Origin: Maritalea porphyrae
Lineage (GTDB): Bacteria; Pseudomonadota; Alphaproteobacteria; Rhizobiales; Devosiaceae
Reading direction: 5' to 3'
Assembly: GCF_027213965.1 (NCBI RefSeq)
Contig: NZ_JAPWGX010000004.1
Coordinates: 186,001-250,000 of the forward strand
DNA length: 64,000 nt
Part shown: positions 1 through 8,651 of the stretch, in pieces
How the letters are laid out: the number at the start of each line of letters is the position of its first letter
Position numbering within the stretch: the first letter of the stretch is position 1
The notes under the pieces: model-generated
The model's input: only the letters and a program-made list of their open reading frames with translations
The model's database searches: none
Told to the model about the DNA's origin: nothing
Made by a program: the position numbers and the translations under genes

Positions 1-479
1 CTGACGGGCATCATGTTCATCCAGCCAATATCGACATTGCTTATCACGCCAAAGCGCCAACACAGGGCCTTTTTCTGGTGTCCGACGCGATGGCGTTGAC
101 AGGCTCAAGTGCGACACAGTTCGAATTTGGTGGCCGCATCGTCGAGCGTCGAAATGGGCGCTTAGAATTGGCAGATGGTACACTTTCTGGTGCCGATATT
201 GACTTGGCCAGCAGCGTTCAAAATCTAATGAAGTTCGCCCATCTCGATTTGGCACAAGCCTTGGCTTGTGCCACAAGCGTTCCAGCAAGCGCGATCAAAC
301 GATCGTCTGAATTTGGACGTTTCTGCGTTGGAGAGCCTGTGCAATCTGTCATTTGCCTTGAAGCAAATAATGTGAGCTCAGTGACATATGTGAAGACTTC
401 AGGTTTTTCAAACCAATGCAAAAGCTCCAGTTTGCCCCTGGGTTTCAACGATCCAATTGTGGGAAATTCGTTGCGCTAA
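1..479 (+). CDS. nagA: N-acetylglucosamine-6-phosphate deacetylase, C-terminal part (5' end outside window)
   Basis: Partial gene; the reading frame is open from base 3. NagA removes the acetyl group from GlcNAc-6-phosphate in amino-sugar and cell-wall recycling. Visible family marks are the DGHHVHP metal/substrate histidine segment right at the window edge, the SDAM motif carrying the catalytic aspartate, and the LADGTLSGADIDLASSVQ stretch typical of the last third of NagA. The final 50 residues (after GRFCVGEP) are less typical of the family than the rest. The gene is followed by a convergent response regulator about 90 bp away. The start and any operon partners lie upstream of the window. 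Confidence 0.82.
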   Translation, partial: DGHHVHPANIDIAYHAKAPTQGLFLVSDAMALTGSSATQFEFGGRIVERRNGRLELADGTLSGADIDLASSVQNLMKFAHLDLAQALACATSVPASAIKRSSEFGRFCVGEPVQSVICLEANNVSSVTYVKTSGFSNQCKSSSLPLGFNDPIVGNSLR

Positions 480-569
480 GTCTACTGTTGTAGGTGGTCG
501 TGCCAGTGAAAAGCTCTTGCTTGCCGGTTTTGAACCAATGACGCCCAAACTGGAAAGGTCTCTTAAACC

Positions 570-1247
570 CTAGTAGCCATGGCTCGTCGTTCCTGTTTCA
601 ACTAGTCCGCTTTCATAAGCAAAAATGACTGCTTGGGTGCGATCGCGCAAACCAAGTTTGCTCAGGATGCTTGAAATGTGTGTTTTTACCGTAGCGACTT
701 CAACGAACAGTTCACTTGCGACTTCTTGATTGCTGAGCCCTTGCGCAACGGCCGTCAATACTGCTCTTTCTCGGTTTGTAAGTCTTTCAAGGCGCTTTGC
801 GATCCGCTCGTCAATAAATCCTCGCTTTGCGAAACTACCGATAAGGCGTTTGGTAATGGATGGGGCAAGCAAAGCACCACCCCCGGCAATCGTTCGAACT
901 GCACTAATTAGTTCCACCGGTGGCGTGTCTTTGAGCAAGAAGCCACTGGCACCTGCTTGCAGTGCCCTATAGATGTATTCGTCTGGGTCAAAAGTTGTCA
1001 GCACCAACACACGAGCGGCCAATTCTGGGTCTTGCACTATCTTTTCGGTGGCCAACAGGCCGTCCATTTCTGGCATACGAATATCCATAAGCACAATGTC
1101 TGGTTTATGGATTTTCGTTAGGGCAATAGCTTGGTTTCCCGTTCCCGCTTCTGCAACGATATCAATATCATTTTCATTGCCAAGGATCATGGCAAATCCG
1201 CTGCGCACCAATGCCTGATCGTCTGCTACGATAATACGAATAGTCAT
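570..1247 (-). CDS. NarL/FixJ-family DNA-binding response regulator
   Basis: 225 residues. N-terminal receiver domain (about 1-120) with the acidic pair D9/D10, phospho-acceptor D55 in IVLMDIRMPEMDG and the conserved lysine in GFLLKD. The C-terminal LuxR-type helix-turn-helix (about 150-215) has the usual LTNRERAVLTAVAQGLSNQEVA and TVKTHISSILSKL segments. Its ATG overlaps the stop of the sensor kinase gene by 4 bp (ATGA), so the two proteins are translationally coupled and form a cognate pair. The neighbours do not reveal the signal or regulon; the divergent membrane/oxidoreductase operon from 2730 is a plausible target by position only. Confidence 0.93.
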   Translation of the reverse strand: MTIRIIVADDQALVRSGFAMILGNENDIDIVAEAGTGNQAIALTKIHKPDIVLMDIRMPEMDGLLATEKIVQDPELAARVLVLTTFDPDEYIYRALQAGASGFLLKDTPPVELISAVRTIAGGGALLAPSITKRLIGSFAKRGFIDERIAKRLERLTNRERAVLTAVAQGLSNQEVASELFVEVATVKTHISSILSKLGLRDRTQAVIFAYESGLVETGTTSHGY

Positions 1248-2491
1248 GAGGCGAGTTGGGGATGTGGCAAGCAGGCGCGCACCTCATATCCGCCCACAGA
1301 ACGTTTGCCAGCGCTGAAGGTGGCCCCCAATAGGCTCGCCCTTTCCGCCATACCGATGAGACCGTGCCCAACACGGGACACATTCGCTGACGCGACACCA
1401 TCATCGCAAACTGTGATTTCGGTGCTGCTTTGGTTTACGATCACACTGACCTTTGATGTTGCCTTTGGCCCTGCATGTTTGAGCACGTTTGTCAGGGCCT
1501 CTTGGATAATGCGATAGGCCGCTAAGTTGCTTCCTTTGGTTAGCATTTCTGAGTTGCCTTCAATTTGCAAGTCTATGCGAAGCCCTGCATCTCGCATTTG
1601 TTCAACCAGTCGAGGCACATCATCAAGCCCAGGTTGGGGATCAAGTGCATCATTTTCATTCCCCAGCCGCAAAACGCCTAATAGCTGCCTCAACTCGGTT
1701 AGTGCTTCTCTCCCGACCTGTTCAACCGCTTCCATAGCATCGATTGCACGCGGCAGGTCCTTTTGTGCAATAGTTCTTGCTGCGGCGGCCTGCACCGTCA
1801 TCAAACTGACGTGGTGCGCTACGATATCGTGCAGGTCTCGCGCTATTCGTGTTCGCTCATTTGCTACTGCTTGTTGCGCCTCGTTTGTACGTTGTCGTTG
1901 TTCTTGCTTTTCCTGTTTTGCAACTAAAGCCCTGTTTTCGGCGCGAACGTTCACAAAACGCCCAACATACCAGACCAAAACGACAGACAGAAGCTGAACG
2001 AAAACCCAGAGAATACCATTGCTATGCTGTTCATTCGTTGCGGATATTGCAACAAATACAAGTGTAAAAAAAAGCCCCAAAAAACTATGATCCGACCGCT
2101 TTACAAGGCGGCCGACACCGTAGAGTCCGACCAAAACTGCAATCAGTGGCCCTTCAAAATACCCCAGAAATATGGCTAAGCCAGAAGCGGTAAGACCTGC
2201 AAAGAGGACGGTAATTGGAAACCTTCGTCGCCACATCAGCGTACCGCTAGTAAATGTAAAGATTAATACCGCAGCCATCGGCACGTCTAAAGGCGAATAA
2301 TCGATCAAGGGCTGATCGTCATATCCGGTGGCCATCAAAATGGTTGCGAACAACACCGCCACGGCCAGAATGGCATCCAAAAGCAGCCGCCGCCGTTCAT
2401 CTTCGGAACTTGGTCGTTTTGAGCCGACGATTTGTGCGTTTGTTATACTGTTTCTCGGGTTTTTTGAAACGGTTTGAGCATTGATTTCCAT
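1244..2491 (-). CDS. Membrane sensor histidine kinase, HisKA_3 (NarX/DesK-like)
   Basis: 415 residues. About six hydrophobic segments lie between residues 37 and 178, with little periplasmic sequence, so sensing may occur in or near the membrane. A coiled linker (about 182-212) leads to the HisKA_3 dimerisation domain with phospho-acceptor H221 in ARDLHDIVAHH. A short HATPase domain follows, with the G-box GHGLIGMAERASLLG near the end. This architecture resembles the DesK/LiaS class, which responds to envelope or membrane state, but the ligand cannot be read from the sequence. It is transcribed with and overlaps the response regulator gene by 4 bp. Confidence 0.92.
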   Translation of the reverse strand: MEINAQTVSKNPRNSITNAQIVGSKRPSSEDERRRLLLDAILAVAVLFATILMATGYDDQPLIDYSPLDVPMAAVLIFTFTSGTLMWRRRFPITVLFAGLTASGLAIFLGYFEGPLIAVLVGLYGVGRLVKRSDHSFLGLFFTLVFVAISATNEQHSNGILWVFVQLLSVVLVWYVGRFVNVRAENRALVAKQEKQEQRQRTNEAQQAVANERTRIARDLHDIVAHHVSLMTVQAAAARTIAQKDLPRAIDAMEAVEQVGREALTELRQLLGVLRLGNENDALDPQPGLDDVPRLVEQMRDAGLRIDLQIEGNSEMLTKGSNLAAYRIIQEALTNVLKHAGPKATSKVSVIVNQSSTEITVCDDGVASANVSRVGHGLIGMAERASLLGATFSAGKRSVGGYEVRACLPHPQLAS

Positions 2492-2729
2492 TGTATCTCA
2501 CTACCATGTGGCGCTGATGGTTGTCATCATTCTTAGGGTTAAGCACGGCCTCCGTCAAAAGGGGGACAGGTGAGTGGAGCGACCCCGTAAAATCAGTCTT
2601 TTGACTGAGTTTAAACTCATCACTTGGGGCGAAGTCAGAACTCCCTAAAGCGACTATCTTTGCAAGGATCGGAACGGGTCTTTCAATCGGTTCCATCAAT
2701 TCTCGTGCAGCCTACAAAAGGACCACCAC
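2492..2729. promoter_or_regulatory. Divergent intergenic region between the two-component pair and the DUF4386 operon
   Basis: The 238-bp gap between divergent genes should hold the promoters of both transcription units. I could not assign -35/-10 elements confidently. A minus-strand open frame of 100 codons runs through it into the kinase gene, but its composition is not protein-like. Confidence 0.4.
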
Positions 2730-3413
2730 ATGTTTGGTACACTAAACAACAGCGCCCGCTGGGCCGGGTTTTTCTACTTTTTACTTATCCCTGTCGGTAT
2801 GTTCGGGCTCGCCTATGTGCCTTCTGTAACGATTGTTGCGGACAACCCTGCCGCCACGATGGAAAACATCAGAGCATTTGAGCTTTTGTTCCGCAGCGGC
2901 AATGCGGCAACGCTTGTTATGAATATAATCGCAATCGCCTTGGTGCTTTCATTGTATGAGCTTTTTCGGGGTACTGGCCGCATTCTGTCTGGCTTTATGG
3001 TTGCGCTCCTGCTGATTGGTACAACGATTTCTTTGGTGGCTTCGGTAGGCATAGGTGCATCGATCTTGTTTAGTAAGATGGGGGCACAAGAGGTACTTCC
3101 TTTAGCGCAACAGATCCTGTTCACTAAGGTTTCGCTCGACCTTTGGAAATATACATCCATGGTTGCCGGTATTTTTTGGGGCCTTTGGCTCTTTCCCTTG
3201 GGAATACTGACCTACAAAAGTGGTTTCTTCCCAAGAATTCTGGGCGTGCTTTTGCTCGTGTCGGGTCTTGCATATGTTGTTGATGCCTTTGTCTTCATTC
3301 TTCAGTTGGACATACATTTCGCCCTTGTCGATTACCTGTGGTTTGGAGAAGCAAGTTTTACGCTTTGGTTGCTGATTTTTGGGGTGCGCAAAGGCGCAGA
3401 CACTTCGATCTAA
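2730..3413 (+). CDS. DUF4386-type integral membrane protein
   Basis: 227 residues with about six transmembrane helices, matching in length and layout the DUF4386 family (an N-terminal ARWAGFFYFLLIPVG segment, a central helix pair around ALVLSLYELF, and the late FPRILGVLLLVSGLAYVVD segment). The biochemical role of this family is unknown to me. It leads a co-oriented group with an MDR oxidoreductase and a MAPEG protein, 144 bp and a further gene away, and sits divergent from a two-component system, which suggests an inducible membrane or redox stress operon. That link is by position only. Confidence 0.8.
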   Translation: MFGTLNNSARWAGFFYFLLIPVGMFGLAYVPSVTIVADNPAATMENIRAFELLFRSGNAATLVMNIIAIALVLSLYELFRGTGRILSGFMVALLLIGTTISLVASVGIGASILFSKMGAQEVLPLAQQILFTKVSLDLWKYTSMVAGIFWGLWLFPLGILTYKSGFFPRILGVLLLVSGLAYVVDAFVFILQLDIHFALVDYLWFGEASFTLWLLIFGVRKGADTSI

Positions 3414-3569
3414 TACCCATCTATTTTCAGTGTGCCCGGGTGGCATCACTTTGTTTCCCTTCGGCAAGACAAGGACAGCAATCAGCATGAGTAAAATTGA
3501 AACCCTCCACATGTCGCTCTGGCATGTGTCGGGGCCACTCTCCGACAGGGCCGGAAGATGGCTGGTCAC

Positions 3570-4550
3570 ATGAAAGCTGCGATTTTCACAAAGTATGGTC
3601 CGCCGCAAGTGTTGGTTGTCCAAGAACGTGCAATGCCCGTGCCTTCGCCGACGGAAGTGTTGGTGAAAGTACACTGTGGCTCAGTTACCACCGCAGATGT
3701 GCTTTTGCGCAGCAATGATGTGCCTTGGCTATTTTGGCTGCCAATGCGTTTAATGCTCGGCTTTTTTAAAATGAAACACGAAATTCTTGGCAACGAATTT
3801 GCAGGAGAGGTTGTTTCCATTGGCAAAAGTGTAACGCGGTTTAAGCCGGGTGACATTGTTTGCGGGCGTGCAAGTTTTGGCTCCAATGCGCAGTACCGTA
3901 CACTTGGTGAAAACTCTATTATGCGTAAGCTTCCAACTCTAGATCACATGACCAAGTCGGCCCTGTTTTCGTTTGGGGGCATGACCGCGTTGCAGACTTT
4001 GAGAGACATTGGAAATCTTAGGGGAGGGGAACGCGTTTTGGTCATTGGTGCCGGTGGCGCATGTGGCACAATGGCCGTTCAGATAGCAGGGCTCTTGGGT
4101 GCACATGTGACAGGGGTGTGCAGCAAGGGCAAAAAAGAACTTGTTCTCGCCCTCGGTGCTGATGAAGTCATCGACTACGCGAGCGAAGACTACACGTTGT
4201 CCGATCGAACATATGATGTGATATTTGATGCTGTGGGCAATAGGCCCGCAAGCGCAAGTTGGCAGGTTTTGGCGGAAGGTGGGCGGTACTTGTCTCTAAG
4301 CCTTTCGGCGCGTGACTTCCTTTGGTCTTTGATTTCTAAGTTGAACAGCAACAAGCGCCACTATTTCGGCACATCCAAACCCAATCAAACCGATTACGAC
4401 ATTTTGTGCGACTGGTTTTTGGACGGAAAAATTAACCCAATCGTAGATAAGGTGTTCCCACTTTCGCAGATTGCGCGGGCACACTCCTATGTACAAACCG
4501 GTCGAAAAACCGGAAATGTTGGCTTAGAGATGGAGCATACACATGACTGA
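3570..4550 (+). CDS. Zinc-independent medium-chain dehydrogenase/reductase (quinone-oxidoreductase-like)
   Basis: 326 residues from the chosen ATG, which gives the family-typical beginning MKAAIFTKYG. An in-frame ATG four codons upstream (3558) abuts the GGAAG motif and is less likely. A GroES-like N-terminal domain (about 1-120, with LGNEFAGEVVSIG) precedes a Rossmann nucleotide-binding domain carrying VLVIGAGGACGTMAVQ (about 155-170). The structural-zinc cysteine cluster of true alcohol dehydrogenases is absent, which places it with NAD(P)H:quinone or enone reductases. The substrate is not identifiable. Its end overlaps the MAPEG gene by 8 bp, so the two are co-translated. Confidence 0.87.
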   Translation: MKAAIFTKYGPPQVLVVQERAMPVPSPTEVLVKVHCGSVTTADVLLRSNDVPWLFWLPMRLMLGFFKMKHEILGNEFAGEVVSIGKSVTRFKPGDIVCGRASFGSNAQYRTLGENSIMRKLPTLDHMTKSALFSFGGMTALQTLRDIGNLRGGERVLVIGAGGACGTMAVQIAGLLGAHVTGVCSKGKKELVLALGADEVIDYASEDYTLSDRTYDVIFDAVGNRPASASWQVLAEGGRYLSLSLSARDFLWSLISKLNSNKRHYFGTSKPNQTDYDILCDWFLDGKINPIVDKVFPLSQIARAHSYVQTGRKTGNVGLEMEHTHD

Positions 4551-5109
4551 AGCTGAAAAACGAGTTCGCAGATTTACAATAATTATCTTGGGATACCCCG
4601 TAGCCTTGATTTTGGGTGGCATCTTGCTCAACCTCTTCGCTTTTGGCGTTTCCCCCATTGTTGTCGCCCTTCCGTTAAAAGCCGTCTTGGTACCGTTGAT
4701 CATTACAGCTACTCTGTTGGTGATCAATCACACTTGGTTGATGAACAGCACCGAAATCACCCGCATGAAACATCATATGTATGCCTCCAGAGAGGAATGG
4801 AAAGAAGCTGGTGTAAAAAGAGAAGATGTTTCTGACGAGGGGTGGCTAGAGCTTGAACGACGCCACAACTCACATCGAAATGCGACTGAAAATACGGTCT
4901 ATTTTGCGGTGCTTGCAACAATCTTTTGTTTGGTCACGCCATCGCAACTTGCAGCCTACGTTTGGATTTTAGGTTTTGGCGTTGGTCGTCTTGGGTATAC
5001 ATTTGCCAGCTTGCAAGGCAGGAGCAATCTAAGAGGATTTTTCATGAGCGTAAGTCTGGTGGCCATGTATGGTATGGCTGGATATTTGTGCCTTGGCCTA
5101 TTGGTGTAG
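4543..5109 (+). CDS. MAPEG-family membrane protein (microsomal glutathione transferase-like)
   Basis: 188 residues. Two N-terminal helices, a hydrophilic charged loop (about 75-105), then the MAPEG signature with arginines and ENTVYF: ERRHNSHRNATENTVYF followed by FGVGRLGYTFASLQGRSN. In MAPEG proteins this region forms the glutathione-binding helices of a trimeric membrane enzyme. The N-terminal extension before the signature is longer than in the shortest MAPEG proteins. It overlaps the MDR gene by 8 bp, which suggests a shared role in detoxifying lipophilic electrophiles or quinones; that role is an inference. Confidence 0.72.
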   Translation: MTEAEKRVRRFTIIILGYPVALILGGILLNLFAFGVSPIVVALPLKAVLVPLIITATLLVINHTWLMNSTEITRMKHHMYASREEWKEAGVKREDVSDEGWLELERRHNSHRNATENTVYFAVLATIFCLVTPSQLAAYVWILGFGVGRLGYTFASLQGRSNLRGFFMSVSLVAMYGMAGYLCLGLLV

Positions 5110-5268
5110 GTTTTGCATAACGAGCAACGCTGTTCCCCTTGTCGAAGCTGCTGCGGCGAAACTGTAATTGGTTGCAATCGCAGTGGTATTTGGGGCACGG
5201 CCTTCGCCTCTGCCATGTCCGCAGTTTCCAATTCATGAGCGCGCGAGGGGTTATTGCCGTAATGCGCT

Positions 5269-5673
5269 TTACTGGTAACTCCAGTTATCGACCAATGCCT
5301 TTAGAACATCTGCTCGGCTAATTTGCCCGACCAAGTGTCCATCACGTTGAACAGGAAACCGTCTAAAATGGCTAGAGAGCAAGTGTTCAGCGGTTTCCAC
5401 AATGTCCAAGTCCGCCTCCAGCGTCTCGACGGGGTAACTCATATAGTCTGAAACCGCGCCGCCCCAATCTTGGTAATAGCTGGCGTTGAGTGCTGCTTTC
5501 AGGCAGTCTTTCATCGATAAAACACCAACCAGCTGACCGTTGGCGTCCACAACAGGTGCGCCCGAAATGTTCTTTTCAAGTAAAAAGCTCACCGCGTGGA
5601 CGATCTCTGTGTCAGGCAAAAGCGTCATTAGTTCTGTTGTCATATAATCGGAAATTCGGCGCCCTTTTTTCAT
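5269..5673 (-). CDS. CBS-pair protein at the end of the nqr operon
   Basis: 134 residues from the ATG at 5673, chosen because AAGGAGA lies 7-8 nt upstream; the frame remains open further 5' but without a better start. Two CBS repeats occupy almost the whole protein: about residues 8-62 (ISDYMTTELMTLLPDTEI to LVGVLSMKDCL) and about 75-130 (VSDYMSYPVETLEADLDI to LVGQISRADVL). CBS pairs usually bind adenosine nucleotides. The ATG overlaps the nqrM stop in an ATGA, so the gene is translationally coupled to NQR assembly genes. Function is unproven; nucleotide-dependent control of NQR is an inference from this position. Confidence 0.88.
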   Translation of the reverse strand: MKKGRRISDYMTTELMTLLPDTEIVHAVSFLLEKNISGAPVVDANGQLVGVLSMKDCLKAALNASYYQDWGGAVSDYMSYPVETLEADLDIVETAEHLLSSHFRRFPVQRDGHLVGQISRADVLKALVDNWSYQ

Positions 5674-5843
5674 GATCGGTCTCCTTGGCCCCTCTTTTGT
5701 TTGCAAAATGCACATTGTACCGATTTTAGGCACGCAGCGCTGCCACAAGAGCCCTTAAGCGGCGGACGCCGGAACAATATCCCAACAGCAAGGCCGCCCA
5801 TGCACAAAAGGATGAGAAGGAAAGTCGGTACAAATATTTCCAT
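5670..5843 (-). CDS. nqrM: NqrM, small membrane maturation factor for Na+-NQR
   Basis: 57 codons. An N-terminal transmembrane helix (MEIFVPTFLLILLCMGGLAV) is followed by the diagnostic KGSCG segment and a cysteine-rich tail. Cysteines sit at 14, 33, 38, 44 and 47, the last four in the soluble tail, as in NqrM (DUF539), which is needed to mature the membrane iron site between NqrD and NqrE. A GAGGTGA ribosome-binding site lies 6 nt before the ATG, apbE stops 9 bp upstream, and its TGA overlaps the CBS gene's ATG. This apbE-nqrM order is the usual one at the end of nqr operons. The family's second glycine after SCG is serine here. Confidence 0.9.
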   Translation of the reverse strand: MEIFVPTFLLILLCMGGLAVGILFRRPPLKGSCGSAACLKSVQCAFCKQKRGQGDRS

Positions 5844-5852
5844 AGCATCACC

Positions 5853-6824
5853 TCAAGTCAGAAATTGATTGGCAAAGGCGCCGGTGGTGGTTTGGGTGAA
5901 ATCAATACCGTCTCGCAGTAAAAACAGTGCGGAAATACCTGTTTTGTCCGCAAATTGTGGCCCGGCATCCGCACCCATTGCAAAGAGTGCTGTGGCAAGT
6001 GCATCTGCGCGCATGGCGGTTGTGGCCAATACGCTTACGGATGCCAGCCGATCGTTGGCAGGTTTTGCAGTGCGCGGGTTCATAATATGACTATAACGTT
6101 GCCCCTCCACAATATAGCTGTTCACACTGTCGCCTGATGTTGCCAATGCATGACCATCAATCGTCACCAATTGTTGAAATGCAACGGGCTGGGAGTGCGG
6201 CCGTTCAATCCCCACGTACCAAGCGCGACCGGTTGGGTGCGATCCCCGAGCAAAGGTTTCTCCGCCTAGTTCGATGAGAAAATTCTTAGCACCGGCAAAA
6301 TCAAGAACTGCAACCATCTCGTCCAGCGCGTAGCCTTTGGCAATGCCACACAAATCAAGGGACATGTCCGCATAGTCCTTTTTGCAGCGACTATTTTCTA
6401 GATAGATGTTTGTGTAGTTGCCTTGTGAAGGTCTGGTGATGGGGCCAAAGCCAAACCTTCCCACAAGTGCGCCTATGGTGGGGTCAAACATTCCGTCGGT
6501 TTCGCGTGCTATTTCTAATGCGGCGCCAAGAACGCGGCTGGGGCCTTTTGACAAGGGTGTCCAGTTTGAATGATGTGAGTTGTTGAAGGCCGATATTTCA
6601 GTATCGGGCCGAAAGGGAGACATGGTTGCATCCACGGATGTGATTATGGCCTGGAGTTGATGTTGCAATTCGAATGTATCGATCCCTGCTGGCAAAACCA
6701 GACGCCAGGACGCACCAAAGGCCGGTCCCTCTATAACCGCGGTGCTACTGATTGCGCGCGCAGCGTATGGTGTGAAGAGCAGAGCGCCAGCGCCCAACAG
6801 AAAGCTCCGCCTTGTCTGTTTCAT
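5853..6824 (-). CDS. apbE: FAD:protein FMN transferase ApbE
   Basis: 323 residues from the second in-frame ATG (6824), preceded by GGGAG at suitable spacing and lying 4 bp after the nqrF stop; an ATG seven codons upstream is possible. MKQTRRSFLLGAGALLF forms a Tat-like signal, so it works in the periplasm. ApbE transfers FMN from FAD to a threonine in Nqr/Rnf subunits. Family features are the MSPFRPDTEISAFN segment, LDLCGIAKGYALD, GGETFARG, and the late NPRTAKPANDRLASVSV with TMRADALATALF metal-site aspartate. In this operon the visible substrate is NqrC, because NqrB lacks a flavinylation motif. Confidence 0.95.
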   Translation of the reverse strand: MKQTRRSFLLGAGALLFTPYAARAISSTAVIEGPAFGASWRLVLPAGIDTFELQHQLQAIITSVDATMSPFRPDTEISAFNNSHHSNWTPLSKGPSRVLGAALEIARETDGMFDPTIGALVGRFGFGPITRPSQGNYTNIYLENSRCKKDYADMSLDLCGIAKGYALDEMVAVLDFAGAKNFLIELGGETFARGSHPTGRAWYVGIERPHSQPVAFQQLVTIDGHALATSGDSVNSYIVEGQRYSHIMNPRTAKPANDRLASVSVLATTAMRADALATALFAMGADAGPQFADKTGISALFLLRDGIDFTQTTTGAFANQFLT

Positions 6825-6828
6825 CTTG

Positions 6829-8052
6829 CTAACTCCCAAAATCATCGTTGAATATATTGCTTGGGTCTACGCCGACGTTGTCCAACATTGTAAGCACCGC
6901 TTTGATCATGAGAGGGGGGCCACAAAGATAATACTCGCAGTCTTCTGGCGCTGGATGTTCTTTGAGGTAGCGATCGAAAACCACATCGTGGATGAAACCG
7001 GTCGGACCATCCCATTGTTCAACGGGTGAAGGATCGGAAAGGGCAACGGTCCAATGGAATCTATCGTGGTTTGCTTGCAAGCGGTTGAACTCGCGTTGGT
7101 AAAAAAGGTCGACACCACTGCGCGCACCATACCAGAAACTCATGCGACGAGTGGTTCCCAATCGCTCAATCTGTTCTGTAATGATGGCTCTTAGGGGCGC
7201 CATGCCCACTCCACCACCAATGAAGATCATTTCTTTATCACTATCGTTCGCCCTGAAATCACCGAACGGTCCGGCAACGGAGACTTTGTCTCCAAGTTTT
7301 AGCCCAAACAAAAAAGAGGAGACAATGCCGGGGGATGCGCTTTTCATGTTAGGTGGCGGCAACGCCAAGCGTATCAGCAGCACAATATGTCGCTTTCCAT
7401 CCTCTGGGGTGTTGGCAATTGAATAGGCACGCGAGACGGGGATATCACTTTGTGCGCTAAGCTTTCCAAGACCCAGATTTTGCCAAGCGTTATGATGCTC
7501 GGGTGCGATGTCAAAGTCCGCGAAAGATAGTTCGTAGGCAGGCGATGTGACTTGGACAAATGCGCCTGGGCTAAATGCGATTTCCTCATCTTTTGGCAGT
7601 TCAAGGATGATCTCCCGGATCAAAGGAGACACTGTCTTGCTTGAAACAACAGTGCATTCCCAGCTTTGTGCGTGAAGCAGTTCGGTTGGCAGCTTCAGGC
7701 TCAGATTATTGCGCAAAGTGAGCTGGCAGCTCAGTCGCAATCCTTTGGCGATTTCCTCGCGTGTCAGTTTTGCTCGCTCGGTTGGCAACGCAGCGCTGCT
7801 GCCTGCAGCGACAGTGACGCGGCACTGACCGCAGGTGCCTGCACCACCGCAGGCGGCAGGGACTTTGATGCCGTTGTCAACAAGTGCTTCTAACAGACGC
7901 GTGCCCGCTTTTGCCAGAAGTGGTTCTTGGTCCACAATGCTGATCAGGACTTTGTGAGAAGGCATCAAAACTGACCGCGCAAACACTACGATCAGGGTGA
8001 GTGTTAAGACAATCGCAACGAAGACGAGGCTGCCGAAAATGATTTCGTTCAT
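6829..8052 (-). CDS. nqrF: Na+-NQR subunit F (NADH dehydrogenase flavoprotein)
   Basis: 407 residues, the normal family length, from the ATG overlapping the nqrE stop (ATGA). It takes electrons from NADH and passes them through FAD and a 2Fe-2S centre. One N-terminal membrane helix (about 5-27), then a ferredoxin domain with C68, C74, C77 and C109 ([10 protein letters not shown] spacing), then an FAD domain with RAYSIANTP and a C-terminal NADH domain with [13 protein letters not shown] and YLCGPPLM. All motifs needed for function are present. It is followed by apbE after 4 bp. Confidence 0.97.
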   Translation of the reverse strand: MNEIIFGSLVFVAIVLTLTLIVVFARSVLMPSHKVLISIVDQEPLLAKAGTRLLEALVDNGIKVPAACGGAGTCGQCRVTVAAGSSAALPTERAKLTREEIAKGLRLSCQLTLRNNLSLKLPTELLHAQSWECTVVSSKTVSPLIREIILELPKDEEIAFSPGAFVQVTSPAYELSFADFDIAPEHHNAWQNLGLGKLSAQSDIPVSRAYSIANTPEDGKRHIVLLIRLALPPPNMKSASPGIVSSFLFGLKLGDKVSVAGPFGDFRANDSDKEMIFIGGGVGMAPLRAIITEQIERLGTTRRMSFWYGARSGVDLFYQREFNRLQANHDRFHWTVALSDPSPVEQWDGPTGFIHDVVFDRYLKEHPAPEDCEYYLCGPPLMIKAVLTMLDNVGVDPSNIFNDDFGS

Positions 8053-8651
8053 GGCAGCCTTACCCCGACAAAGGCTGAAAAGCCCATCGACATGAACCCG
8101 GTGGCGATAAAAGCAATGCCAAGCCCTTGTAGACCCGCTGGAATGTCCGAATATCGAAGCCTTTCCCGGATAGCAGCGAAAGCTGCGATGGCGAGTGCCC
8201 ACCCAATGCCACTGCCCAAACCGTAGACCATGCTTTCTTCTAGGTTGTATTGGCGTTCTGCCATGAACAGGCTGGCGCCCAAAATTGCGCAATTCACTGT
8301 GATCAACGGTAGAAATATCCCCAGTGATCGGTGCAGGACTGGGACAAAGCGATCAAGTACCATCTCAAGGATTTGAACCATGGCTGCGATGACGCCAATA
8401 AAGCTGATCAATTTAAGGAAAGTCAGGTCCATATCTGGCAAGCCTGCCCAAGCCCAAGCGCCTTTATTGAGCAATAGCACCAGGATCAAATGATTGACTG
8501 GAATGGTGATCGTTTGCACGACTATGAGCGCAAGGCCGAGCCCTACGGCTGTATCAACACGCTTTGAAACCGCAAGGAACGTGCAAATGCCCAGGAAGAA
8601 AGAAAGCGCAAGGTTTTCTTCGAAAATCGCGCGCTGGAACAGATCGATCAT
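8049..8651 (-). CDS. nqrE: Na+-NQR subunit E
   Basis: 200 residues with about six membrane helices. NqrE pairs with NqrD to bind the intramembrane iron-sulfur centre. The cysteines expected for this, C23 in [11 protein letters not shown] and C121 in [10 protein letters not shown], are both present and sit in symmetric half-helix segments. It overlaps nqrD by 4 bp upstream and nqrF by 4 bp downstream, both as ATGA, so the subunits are made in coupled fashion. Confidence 0.97.
   Translation of the reverse strand: MIDLFQRAIFEENLALSFFLGICTFLAVSKRVDTAVGLGLALIVVQTITIPVNHLILVLLLNKGAWAWAGLPDMDLTFLKLISFIGVIAAMVQILEMVLDRFVPVLHRSLGIFLPLITVNCAILGASLFMAERQYNLEESMVYGLGSGIGWALAIAAFAAIRERLRYSDIPAGLQGLGIAFIATGFMSMGFSAFVGVRLP

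Noticed and set aside
2397-2699. 100-codon minus-strand frame in front of the histidine kinase
   Set aside because: Overlaps the kinase start in another frame and has no recognisable protein pattern.
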